A DNA stretch of 64,000 nt, taken from positions 53,505,288 through 53,569,287 of the forward strand of contig OZ038517.1 of assembly GCA_964036315.1 (NCBI GenBank). Reading direction: 5' to 3'. The position numbers and the translations under genes were made by a program. Under the pieces are notes generated by a model. It was given only the letters and a program-made list of their open reading frames with translations, searched no databases and was not told the origin of the DNA. This stretch comes from Acanthosepion esculentum. Lineage: Eukaryota > Mollusca > Cephalopoda > Sepiida > Sepiidae. Shown in pieces: positions 11,762-24,000 of this stretch (position 1 is its first letter; each line of letters opens with the position of its first letter).

Positions 11762-11905
11762 CTCTAAAGTCAGGACACAGGCAAAAATACATTTTAAAGA
11801 AAGTAAATTTTCAACATTTTCATGAATTGGAATCTTAACAAATAACATTTTCAATATGATTTCCATCATTTGTGATGCAGAGGTTGGTGCGCTTTCCAAG
11901 TAAAT
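11756..11905 (-). pseudogene. Probable Tc1/mariner-like transposase C-terminal tail
   Basis: The minus strand reads [20 protein letters not shown], then [19 protein letters not shown] and CVLTLE before running into the (TA)n tract. The final 40-odd codons ending at a terminal repeat resemble transposase tails, but no catalytic region is present. The family call is tentative. Confidence 0.4.
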
Positions 11906-11925
11906 ATGTTTAATTTGTTGGGGTA

Positions 11926-11934
<9 letters not shown>

Positions 11935-11981
<47 letters not shown>
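11935..11981. repeat. (TA)n microsatellite
   Basis: Uninterrupted TA units. Confidence 0.95.
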
Positions 11982-11983
<2 letters not shown>

Positions 11984-11984
11984 T

Positions 11985-12930
11985 GCGGCATTTAAACGAG
12001 CTCCTTCATTGGGCCTTCATCTTGTTCAGGAGTTTGACAGTCCCTAAACCTTTGCATATTCTCAGCATTGGAAGCCTGCCTGCCTGCCTTTTGATCTGGG
12101 TTTTTAATTTGCATAGGACTTTCTTTTCCTCGCTGCCGCCTTGGCTCTTTTAATTGCAATCTAGTCTTCTGTTGGCGGAGATTTCTTTTTGCGAGGCAAC
12201 AATAAACTACAGAAGAACTCAAAACTGATCGATGCATTTAAGTATTGCATTAATATTTAAGCTTACCTTTTAAAAGTTGAGAGCGATAATTCTTCTGCGG
12301 CCACTTAATTTAAAGACAATTTGATGTATGTAGGTCCTCACTTTCCGTAAAAACAATTATTTTTTATTTCATGGGTGACTTTCGCCGGATTTCGCAATTA
12401 ATTTCGATTATTTCCAAATTTATTTCCAAGTTATACAAATTGTTATCGTACAAAAAATTCGTCGCAAAAAATAACGTAAAAAAAATAAAATAATAATCAC
12501 CGAAAACAATCGCAGTAGTGAAAACTTGAGCATCCAAATATCTTTAACATGAGCAATTGAAAGTTAGAGAGTTATATCCCTTTAATTGCAAAAAGTATGA
12601 AGCAGTGACACACTCACATTGGTATTTATTATATAGAAGATGAGCTATTGAGAGTTGTGTCCCTTTAATTGAAAAAGCGTGACCCACAGACATTGGAAAC
12701 TATTGACGCTTGGCCAAAAAGTGCTGCTCAAGCCATGGTCAATATGATCTGTCGTGTGCTGAGGCGAAAACACTCTACACACCTTCATTCCAAGCAACGT
12801 AAGTGAGTAAGAATGTTATAACTTCGTGTGTATGCGCGAGAGTTAAAGATCTATCTTTATGAAACAGATTTACTCTGCGTACTTCAGCATCGGTACTATA
12901 GCAATATTCCCGATAACTTTTGATCAAACC
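11985..12930. other. Intronic sequence without recognised features
   Basis: This lies beyond phosphatase exon 4 in gene orientation. A diverged pair of short repeats is seen at 12555-12600 and 12640-12680 (GAGTTATATCCCTTTAATTG / GAGTTGTGTCCCTTTAATTG). I searched here for later phosphatase exons and found none. Confidence 0.4.
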
Positions 12931-12931
12931 T

Positions 12932-12934
<3 letters not shown>

Positions 12935-12984
<50 letters not shown>
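12935..12984. repeat. (TA)n microsatellite
   Basis: About 25 uninterrupted TA units directly before the inverted repeat at 13040. Confidence 0.95.
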
Positions 12985-12987
<3 letters not shown>

Positions 12988-13039
12988 GAAATATAGTCTT
13001 AAAGTGTGCTATATTTATGGGATAGAGCGTGTGTAAATA

Positions 13040-13176
13040 TAAAAGTGAAGATAGAAGTCAACACTTAGAGGCGACAGTCTGTTTCATGCTAGATGCAATC
13101 GTCGTGGCCTGACAATTGCATCAAAGAAGGAAACAGACTGTCGCCTCTAAGTGTTGACTTCTATGTTCACTTTTTG
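13040..13176. repeat. Inverted repeat with 45-bp arms (Penelope/hammerhead end sequence)
   Basis: The left arm AAAAGTGAAGATAGAAGTCA, ACACTTAGAGGCGACAGTCT, GTTTC is repeated in reverse complement from about 13131 with one or two changes. The arm sequence is the same as the hammerhead 3' half and flank at 18440-18486 and 63030-63070. In the right arm GAAACAGACTGTCGCC retains the GAAA and GTC blocks, but the upstream block reads CTGACAA, a disabled core. Confidence 0.75.
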
Positions 13177-13329
13177 AAAATACATTTCAATTGAGCACTG
13201 TTGAGTGATAAGCTAATTCTATAAACAACAGCCACCTGCACTAATGCAAAGCTCTTCAGTAAAATGAATGGAGCACTTTGGCTGATTGGCATTTGTTTAC
13301 ATTTGTAAAAACAATACGCTAGATTTAGT

Positions 13330-13464
13330 TGTGTAACTCTACCGAGTGAAGATAGCTCTGGCTGACACCAAATTAGTTGTGTTTCAATCCTGGCTTGAGG
13401 CATTCGGAAGTCTAGTCGCACTGAGGAGCTGTGATACAGCGAAACAGTACTGTCTGTGAATGAC

Positions 13465-13466
<2 letters not shown>
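13330..13466 (-). repeat. Dispersed repeat (also at 32925-33040)
   Basis: On the minus strand it reads ACTGTTTCGCTGTATCACAG, GACTTCCGAATGCCTCAAGC and AACACAACTAATTTGGTGTC. These match plus-strand 32935-33020. At 33034 the repeat joins a tRNA-headed SINE. Origin unknown. Confidence 0.5.

Positions 13467-13467
<1 letters not shown>

Positions 13468-13511
<44 letters not shown>
13468..13511. repeat. (TA)n microsatellite
   Basis: About 22 TA units, about 120 bp from phosphatase exon 4. Confidence 0.95.
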
Positions 13512-13513
<2 letters not shown>

Positions 13514-13632
13514 GGTGTATTTTCTCGACGAATAAATTTGCCGCTTTTTTTTTTACTAGTCACCCTGTAGTACAAGAAACATATTCAAAACAGACACTTG
13601 AATTTAGAAAAAATAAAATAGATTTTAATTAC

Positions 13633-13737
13633 CTTGATTAAATTTTTCTTGTCTTTTCTTTTTCCAGTTTTATTTTTATATTCAGGATCGGCCGTTTCTC
13701 GTGGAAGAAAATTTCGACGGCCACCACCAAGTATAAC
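13633..13737 (-). CDS. Alkaline phosphatase exon 4 (GGGR motif)
   Basis: The exon is 105 bp, exactly 35 codons, phase 0 at both ends, with acceptor TTTCTTTAAG and donor ATCAAG|GTAATT. It reads [20 protein letters not shown] followed by [15 protein letters not shown]. This follows exon 3 without a gap when compared with vertebrate alkaline phosphatases (IMGGGR region). It lies 17.2 kb from exon 3 and only about 120 bp from a (TA)n tract. The short length and high Lys content make it easy to miss, but the splice phases and GGGR motif support it. Confidence 0.82.
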
Positions 13738-14910
13738 CTTAAAGAAAAAGTGAATTTTAAATTTGAATTTTATTTTTACAGACATTATTTTCTATTAGGT
13801 TTGGTAATTTTCTAAACTGGAATTTTAATTGAAATCCTCACAGTATTTAGTATTGTTGAAGCTATCGCTAAGATTTGTTTTCAAGATTTATAAACTCTAC
13901 TTTTCGCTCAATTTCGCAAACCAATCGATAACATTTGAATAAGCTGATGTGTCAAAAACCCTACTTCGCGTTATAATAATTTCTTTAATTTTATAGGACT
14001 TCAATGTCAGCAATATTTTTATGAAAAATTTTTTTCTTCTTTTTAACAGCAAAGAATACATTCTTAGGATTTCTTACTCTTGAGCATGCAACATACAACT
14101 GGCCATGCGTATATATTTCTTTCTAGAGCCAAATTCCAAGTTTTTGAAGGGTTTAGCCCTGTGATTTGTTTATAGTTCTAGCAATCGCAGGCGAACTGAA
14201 ACCGGATTCTTGTATATATAAAAACTTAAAAGATATGCAAAAAAAACAATATAGCATTTTTATTAAATAAGTATTTGTTAGTTTAATGATTAAATCGTTT
14301 GTTTTTAAATAGTGGGGGTATGTTAAATTTTAATTAGTATGAGTATGTTAAATAATAAAAACTTTTAATTTTAAAAAAAAGAAAGAAAATTTATTTTACT
14401 AAGCTAAGTTTGTAATTCTCCCCTAAAATTTCCTAGCGGACCATGTATGGTTATTTTAGAGGGTGTGACGGACGAACGGAAATCATAGAATTTTATATAT
14501 AAATTGATAAATATTGGATCTCTCTCTCTATATATATATATAGAGAGAGAGATAGAGATGCACACACACACACGTCTACCGACATGAATATGCAAGTAAT
14601 GTCATTAGAAAAATACGCGTTCTCCGCCAGAATTTGAACCTGCGTTCCTCGGAGGGAAACCGTATTAGATCTGACGTCCTGTGACCTCTCGGCTACGGAG
14701 TACGACAATAACAAAGCAAAGTCTGAATAGTGCCTTTAAAAATTAATTTAAAACTTTAATATATATTACATCAAAATGAGAAAAATTGTCATTCAAACGC
14801 TCGTACATCCTGCTGAGTGGACTGAGTATTAACGAATAATTTCGTTTGTCCAGAACTCGGGAGTGATGTGCTGAATATAACATCTAGTAGCTAAGCGACA
14901 ATTTTTATAT

Positions 14911-14983
<73 letters not shown>

Positions 14984-15204
14984 TGCGGACATATGTTTAG
15001 ATAGACTTTTGTCCTTGTTTTGGTCGTATGAACACGTCCACAAAGTTGGTAAAAGTTTTTTTTTCATAAACCCTGTATATGGACCGGAATCCGACAGAAT
15101 GATAGAATAAAGAACAAATAGAAAATATTTTTCAATCTATGTTTAACTTTCATTAAAAATTGAAGACGAAGCTTAAATAAAAGTGAAACATGTTTATCTT
15201 TAGC

Positions 15205-15290
<86 letters not shown>

Positions 15291-17266
15291 GTCATCTCAT
15301 AAGTTCTGTCCGAATTTTGAATAAAGAAAACAAGTGACCAAATGTTACATTTAATTACAGATTCAATCAACAATGTATTTTCCCTGATTATCTATGACTT
15401 CCTTCCATCTATTAACAAGCTTACTAATTCCATTACGGTAAAATACTTTTGGCTTTGATTCGAAGAACTCACAAATGTCAGTTTTAACCTCTTCCTGTGT
15501 TACAAAAGCGGTTTCTTCCAAATGATTCTGTAAGCTACGAAACAAATGGTAGTCGGAAGGAGCAAGGTCGGGAGAATAAGGTGGATGAGGAATTTTCTCA
15601 CAACCAAGTTCTTCGATCTTTTGTGACGTGATTCTTGCTGTGTGCGGTCGAGCATTGTCCTGATGAAACCTCACCCGTTTTCGATTCACTAGAGCAGGTC
15701 TTAATTTCCTCAAAGCTTGGTTCAAACGCTCTAATTGCTGACAGTATATTTGAGCATTAATTGTTGCATTAGGTGGTAAGAATTCAAAGTGGATTATTCC
15801 TTGGCAATCCCACCAGATTGAAAGAAGAACCTTTTGCCCATGAAGTTCCCTTCTCGGCTGTGGCTGGGGTCCTTCCCCTTTACCAAGCCACTGTCTACGA
15901 CGCTTAACATTTCGATAAAAGTTCCATATTTCGTCGCCAGTCACAAGTCTATCCAAAAAAGGTGAAACAAGTTGGCGAGAATGGAGAGAAGAGCAGATGT
16001 CAACTCGAGATTTGAGGTTGTTTTCAGACAATTCATGAGGCACCCATTTTCCAAGTTTAGGAACTTTTCCAAGTTGTTGAAGATGACGATGAACAGTTGT
16101 ATGGTTTGAACTGAGAACCACTGCCAATTCCTCAACTGATAAAGCAGGATTTCCCTCAAGGGCTGCTTCAAGAACCTTTTCATCAAACTCAACTGGACGT
16201 CCGGTTCGATCTTCATCTTCAAGGGTGAAATCTCCACCTCTGAATTTTGCAAACCATCTTCTGCAAGTTCTTTCATTCACACATTCCTCTCTATAAACTG
16301 AGTGAATGTTTCTAGCCGCTTCGGCTGCTGAGTTTCCTTTCTTGAACTCATAAAGCATTATGAGCCTCAAATAATTCTTGGGTACTTCCATGTTAGCAGG
16401 GTTTTAATCAAACAAAATTTAATTTTATTGTTCTCTGAAATAAAATTTGATCAGTTTAAATGCATCTAAACATAAAAATAATGTTCAGCCCCATTAGACA
16501 TTATAACATGCTCTTTAAATTTCGTTCATTTTAACAAAAAGTTAAAAGTCGTACAGAACTTGTTGGATGACCTAATATATATATATTTAATTAGAAAACT
16601 GACAACCTTAAGGGTCCATTGATTATATTTTATTTCCCCAGGAAGGTGTTTTTTTCCTGGTTCATCAGATCACATTTCCAAGCATAAAAAATGGTTTTAG
16701 ACTTAAATTATTTTTATACACTTTTGAAGGGTAGTTTAAGTTGATGATAGGTGATAGAGAGGGAGCGGCGGCAGATATGGTCGAAATAAGAGACGGAAGG
16801 GAGAGATAGGAATAATTTTAAATCTGTTTTTATTAAAATAGATCAGAGTAAGTGAGGGCGGTTAAGAACTAGACACTGACCTATTTAATAAGTCATCTCA
16901 TAGGAAATGAGACAAAGAGAAAAAAGAAGAAAGATATAAGAAAACAAATATGGAAGCAGGGGTGGGGGAGGAATAAAGTTCGGAAAGAAGAAAAGGAAAA
17001 TAAATTAAGATATATAGCCATATTGTGGTTAATTTCAAAAATACAGAATGATATCTTTTGCAGTTAAAGTTTGACATTAATTTAAAAATTCTCAACAAAA
17101 TAAATTAAGAAAAAATATAATGTGAATAAATGAAAAATATTAATATTAATAGCGACTGAGTAAAAAAAGTTTAAAATTTTAAATTCATAAATTAAAATTT
17201 AAATATAAAACAACCTAAATTTTTTTAAATAACATAGAAAAACTAAAGTAATATCGAAAAACATAC

Positions 17267-17348
<82 letters not shown>

Positions 17349-18489
17349 GCGAACAGCACAATGCTTTCTAAGTATATCTGGGAAATAAAAAACAAAACAC
17401 ACACCACACCAAAAATATCTTGGAAAATAAGGAAAAAATCATCAGCCTACAACAACCTATCAAAAACTTGCAAACTTTGCTTGGAGGAAAAAATAGCTAT
17501 CATTACCTTCCCAGATCAAAATAAATTATTAAATAAAAGATCCGAGCTAATCTCAAAATGTAGACATGAAAACAAATTTTTACTACGTAACTTAAAATAG
17601 AAAAATAAATAAATATATAAACAAACAACAATAAAATAAGCAAAATAAATGACTCCAAACAAATCACAAAACCACACCTGTTAGAATATACGAAATAAAA
17701 TCAAAACAAAAGAACGGACGAAAGTTATAACTGTTATACAAATAAAAATTAATAATAAAAAAAAAATTAATAAAAGATAATATACTACGTTACTTAAAAA
17801 CCGAAAGCCAAAAATATATAGTGTAACAAATAAATAACAACAAGTATAATAAATCGATCTAAATACATCCAAATATATAAATAAACTAACAACCGATTAC
17901 GATAAACTAGCCGTTAAAAAACAAAAAAAAAACAAATAAAGATAACCAACCTAAATAGATAAATTAAAAACTGTTCCCACCTAAATAATAGTCAGAAAAA
18001 ACCACAACATCACACCCCAAAATTCAACAAACAGATTTAATCAATGACAAATAAACAAATATATAAGATAAAAAATAAAAATGAAAATAAATAAAAACAA
18101 GCAAAACAATTTGACCCAAATAAATAAGCGAACAAGCGACTTCTGGTAAATGACGGCCATTATAGACTACCAACAATAAGCTATATAAACAAATTTTTAC
18201 TACGTTAACCAAAAACACCGATCAAAATAAAAGAATAAATAAATAAATATATAAGATAAAAAATAAAAATAAAAAACAAACAAAAAACAAGCAAAATAAT
18301 TTGACATAAATAAATAAACAAATAAGCGACTTCCGGTAAAAGTAACCGCCAAAATAGACTACCCATAATGCACCACTGGCCCTTATATAAATAGCCGAGA
18401 AAAATAACAGCACTAGTCGCCTGACGATTGCACTAGCATGAAACGGACTGTCGCCTCTAAGTGCTGACTTCCATGTCCACTTTTATATT

Positions 18490-18520
<31 letters not shown>

Positions 18521-18607
18521 ACATCGAAAAACATTTTGAATTGAAACAAAATTTAAAAGTATTATTATATCTAAAATATTTAAAAGTAATAATAATATTA
18601 TTATATC

Positions 18608-18687
<80 letters not shown>

Positions 18688-19584
18688 ATAACCTTCATTG
18701 GGGAGGTGATGATCGTCTGGCTGGTTATCGCTAGTCGTTTTAGTTCAATCATCTTCTATTGATCGGTGTCGCGAAATGTTCTTTGGGTTCAGAGACAAAA
18801 GACACCAACAAACAGAACTTTTAACTTAACTATCATTTTATTAATCACGTCGACAATTACATCTTCTCGAGTGGAGGTTACTAAAATCCTATTAGGAAAC
18901 AGCAAATCATACACGAAAATCTCACACATTCATTTCCTTTGACATGTAACAACCAACTCTCGAAAGATCCTTCTTCCCTCGGTGGGGGTGCACGAACGCA
19001 GTCTAACACCTCTAGCGAGCTTGACGTCTAAACAGCAACTCCCCCAAAAAACTTTAATCTATAACTCATTCCCACGTTCGGCTCACCCGATCAAAATGAA
19101 CTTCCCTATTTTGTCAGCGGTCTGACCTCAAGGGTCAGCCTCAGAAGACCCGAGTCAAACTACACTTCAACTAAAAAATAATAGTATGAAATTATTTTGT
19201 AACATAGAGAGAGAGAGAGAGATTAATTGATTTCGTTTTTAAGGCTTATCATCCATTTGCATTTGCAGGTTATTTAAAGCCAGATAATAGTTTTAGATAA
19301 GAATTTTGGGGAGATAATACTGATTTACTGATACAAGTCGTACTAATTAACACATAGCCGGACGGGGGACGAAGTGAATGTAATAACTGTCCTAAGGTTG
19401 TTTGCGCGAAAGTGAATATAAAGAACCCGACTGGAATTGGACTCGTTTCTCCGATTTCTCATTTCTAACCGTTATCTATTACACCATCCGCACATCCTAA
19501 CTTACAGCACCTGGTATTCCCAAGCTGTCACCCAACTAGGTAATGACCAAGCTCGAGATTCCTTACATTTCGGTGATCTTAAGA

Positions 19585-19643
<59 letters not shown>

Positions 19644-20093
19644 AAAGAAAGACGGGTAATTTGGAATACGAGTGGCCACCTATACATATGTACAGTGTGT
19701 AACAGCAAAATTGCCCAAATCGTGTAAAAGCAAAATTTAATAAAATAGAAAATAATGGAAGCCTTATTAATAAAACAAAAAAAACAACACTCAATAATAT
19801 CAAATATGAACATGGACACAATATCTTGACCGTGTTTTGAAAAATGAAAACATTATATAAATACATACATGTCACAAAATATTTCTTGTTAACAGTTAAT
19901 ATATTTCAAACTTGAAAATGTCTAAATGTATAGCCGAAAGCGTTCGGAAAGAATGAAGAATTGGAGAGATTTTATAGAATTTATCTAGCGAAAAGAAAAC
20001 AAGTTCTACGATCACATGAGAAATTGTATAAAAAAGTAAATCAAAGCACCTTGTCTGTCATATTCAACGAAACGTGCATGAAAGGAGTATTGC

Positions 20094-20167
<74 letters not shown>

Positions 20168-21015
20168 ATTGATAAGAATTTTTTCTAAATGTGTATGACT
20201 ACTATCTCACAAAAAAAACCCGGCTATAGAGTAAATATCTCGTTTCTAAGCAGGCATTTCTTCTTAGCTGCCTGAACTTAACCAGTTGGGAAAGGTTATG
20301 CGTTGCTTTTATCGAAATATGCCACCATATTGCGTAGATTTGTTTGTGACGAATGGGTTTGCTATAGCCTTATCAGTCTGGGTGCTCTGATATGTACATT
20401 GGGCTTCGTATATTTGCCATCCAGCGTCACTTTGACTAGATCTTAAATACATTTATTGCCTTTCTATGGCTGTTTTACTCCGACATTATTACGACTACTT
20501 CTATAACAATAATAATAAGAAAAAGCAGCAGAAGAAGAAAAAGCAGAAGAAGGAGACAAAGCAGTAGAAGAAGAAAAAGCAGAAGAAAAAACAGAAGGAA
20601 AAGCAGAAGAAGAAGAAGAAGAAGAAAAAGCAGAAGAAGAAGAAGAAGAAAAAGCAGAAGAAAAATCAGAAGGAAAAGCAGAAGAAGAAGAAGAAGAAGA
20701 AGCAGAAGAAGAAGCAGAAGAAGAAGAAGAAGAAGAAGAAAAAGCAGAAGAAGAAGAAGAAGAAGAAGAAGAAAAAGAAAAAGAAGAAGCAGAAGAAGAA
20801 GAAAAAGCAGAAGCAGAAGAAGAATAAAAAGCAGAAGAAGCAGAAAAAGCAGAAGAAGAAAAAGCAGCAGCAGAAGAAAAGGCAGAAGAAGAAGAAGCAG
20901 CAGAAGAAGCACAGGAAGAAGAAGCAGAAGAAGAAGAAGAAGCCGAAGCAGAAGAAGAAGAAAAACGAAGAAAAATATTAAGAAAACACAAACAATAATA
21001 ATAATTATTATAAGA

Positions 21016-21058
<43 letters not shown>

Positions 21059-24000
21059 TAACAACTTTCAAGTGTTTAAAGAAGTGAAAATAAACTATAA
21101 TACACCTACTAAAGTGGCAAATAACCTAAAAAAGGAACGCAGATGTATCAAATTCAGAAACGATGGCAAGATAAGCCTTTTCATGGTCAATACTCTGCCC
21201 GTACCAAACAAGCTGATGTAGACAAAACCCATACCCATCAGTGGTTACGTGGTGCAGGGTTAAAAGCTGAAACCGAAGGTTTTATTCCTGCTGCACAGGA
21301 CCAATGCTCGCTGACTAGAAATTACCAAACACACAGACTAAAAAATCCTGTCAACTCGAAATGCAGATTCCGTGATAAATATCCAGAAACAATTGACCAT
21401 CTTATATCAGTTTGTGTGGTATTGGCACCAACTGAATATAAAACTCAGTATGATAAAGTGGAGAAATATGTGCATTGGAAAATATACAACTATTACGGGA
21501 AGGGAACTGCAAGAAACTCTGGTATAAACATCACTCAGATCCGATTACAGAGATAGGAACTGTAACAATTTTATGGGACTTTAAATACACTCAAACATAA
21601 TAAAGCTAATCACCGAGACATCGCAATCAAAAGCCACAAAAACACAAAGTTCTTTGTTATTGACATATGGCAGTCCCTGCAGATTATAATATATCTTTGA
21701 AGATTTTCGAAAAACTAATAAAATACAAGGATGTCGAAGTGGAAATATCAAAAATATGGTACACGAGGACCTCATTAAATCCAAATCTTGTTAAAGATCT
21801 CGGTTTGATTGGAAAAGGTTCTGACAGACTCGTTGAAGTGATCCCCGTTAGTCCACGTCTTAAAGAAATACAACAAATTTATACTCAGAAGTGCAGCTCA
21901 TACATTACGAAGGGCTTTATCTACGTAAAATGTGTTGCTTTTTTGTTTTGTTTTTTAACAAAAGTAAATACTCAGCGGAAAATGTCATTATGACATTCCT
22001 GGCCTCAGGTCTCTAGTTGGAATCCGAAAGAAAATGTGTATACAACAGAAACACAAGGAATTAATAATACTAGGAACATCCCATATGCTAAGAAAAGTGC
22101 TATCAATTAAATGACAATTCTCCTTTAGGGCCTAAGGACCATAGTTTGGACCCGGTTCAACAGGATTCAAAGCAGGAAACATAACATACACAAATAATAA
22201 TAATAAAAACGAGATTAACAGGATGTGGGGAATGAAGACTTAGACTGAACCAATAGTAATCGGAGCTCTGGTGAGAAAAGGAATGGACAATTTTGCTAAC
22301 AGTGTCTCAGGTAACCTCAACATGCAAGTTGCCCAGACTTGGAACATCCCATATACTAAGAAAAGTGTTATCAATTAAATGGCAGTTCTACTATAGGGCC
22401 TAATGACCATAGTCTGGGCCCGGCTTTACAGGGTACAACACGTCTGGCTCCATGGCTAGGTGTCCAGAGCAGTAGATCACTCGTGAGTTTTTGTTTTGCT
22501 CGCCAGCAATGTCCTGCAAAGCGCATTCTGCGTTCTCTTAAGATTGTAGAACTATCAGGAGTGGGGTACATAGACCTGTGATTTAGTTGGATGTTGTCGC
22601 CGAGCATCCGAGCCTAGGTTCCATCAAAAGCTTAGACTCAAGTGTGGTTTTAGTTACTGTCCCAAGCAGGTGGCACCATACATTAATAACCGACTCTAGA
22701 GTAGCGCGAAAGAATATCCGTTTGAGGTTGTTTCGTAGATCAAATTACCAGATTATATATATTTTATTCATAGCGGCCCAGGTTTTAATAATTTATTTCG
22801 CTTCCGAGGTATGTAAAAGATTCGACAGATTTGATTGATTCTCCTTAGACAGTCTGTTTTGATTGCAAGAAAAGACAAAATATAAAGATATATCAGTGAT
22901 GCTTAGAGGCTTCAGTAAGAAAAAACATACATAATAGGAAATAAAAAGAGAGAAAGGGAAAAAGAGAGAGAAAGGGAAAAAAAAGAGAGAAAGGGAAAAA
23001 GAGAGAAAGGGAAAAAAGAGAGAAAGGGAAAAAAAGAGAGAAAGGGAAAAAGAGAGAAAAAAGTGAGAAAAAAAGGAGAAAAAAGAGAAAAAAAGAGAAA
23101 AAAAGAGAAAAAAAGAGAGAAAAAAGAGAGAAAGGAAAAAAAGGAGAAAGGAAAAAAAGAGAGAAAGGAAAAAGAGAGAAAGGGAAAAAGAGAGAAAGGG
23201 AAAAAGAGAGAAAGGGAAAAAAGAGAGAAAGGGAAAAAGAGAGAAAGGAAAAAAAGAGAGAAAGGGAAAAAGAGAGAAAGGAAAAAAAGAAAGGAAAAAA
23301 GAGAGAAAGGGAAAAAGAGAGAAAGGGAAAAAAGAGAGAAAGGGAAAAAGAGAGAAAGGAAAAAAAGAGAGAAAGGGAAAAAGAGAGAAAGGAAAAAAAG
23401 AGAGAAAGGAAAAAAGAGAGAAAGGGAAAAAGAGAGAAAGGGAAAAAAGAGAGAAAGGGAAAAAGAGAGAAAGGAAAAAAAGAGAGAAAGGGAAAAAGAG
23501 AGAAAGGAAAAAAAGAGAGAAAGGGAAAAAGAGAGAAAGGGAAAAAAGAGAGAAAGGGAAAAAAGAGAGAAAGGGAAAAAAAGAGAGAAAGGGAAAAAGA
23601 GAGAAAAAAAGAGAAAAAAAAGAGAAAAAAGAGAAAAAAGAGTGAAAAAAAAGAGAGAAAAAAGAGAGAAAGGAAAAAAAGGAGAAAGGAAAAAAGAGAG
23701 AAAGGAAAAAAGAGAGAAAGGAAAATAAAAAGAGAAAGGAAAAGAAAAAAGGAAAAAGAAAGAAAGAAAGAAAGAAGGAAAAAGAAAGAAAGAAAGGTTT
23801 GCTTGAACAGGTGATAACATGTGTTTAAGATCTGTTTTTGTGAAATGAAAAATCATATTAATATGGAATCTTTTCATTTGTATCCTCTTACTTCTTTATA
23901 TAATGACCGCATTTATGCTTAGGGTTACTCTTGCAATATATTGCAATATATTGTTAAAGTCGTAGTGAGTTCGATCCTTACTGGGTAACTTTTGGGCACT

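Noticed and set aside
1..13600. Later alkaline phosphatase exons
   Set aside because: I looked on the minus strand for motifs such as EGGRIDHGHH and the following His/Asp metal ligands and found none.
20464..21071. Ser- and Leu-rich frames of 175 and 198 codons
   Set aside because: They are products of the GAA/GCA triplet array.
22912..23877. 321-codon Phe/Leu/Ser frame and its Lys/Glu counterpart
   Set aside because: Both read the GAGAGAAAGGGAAAAA array on opposite strands.
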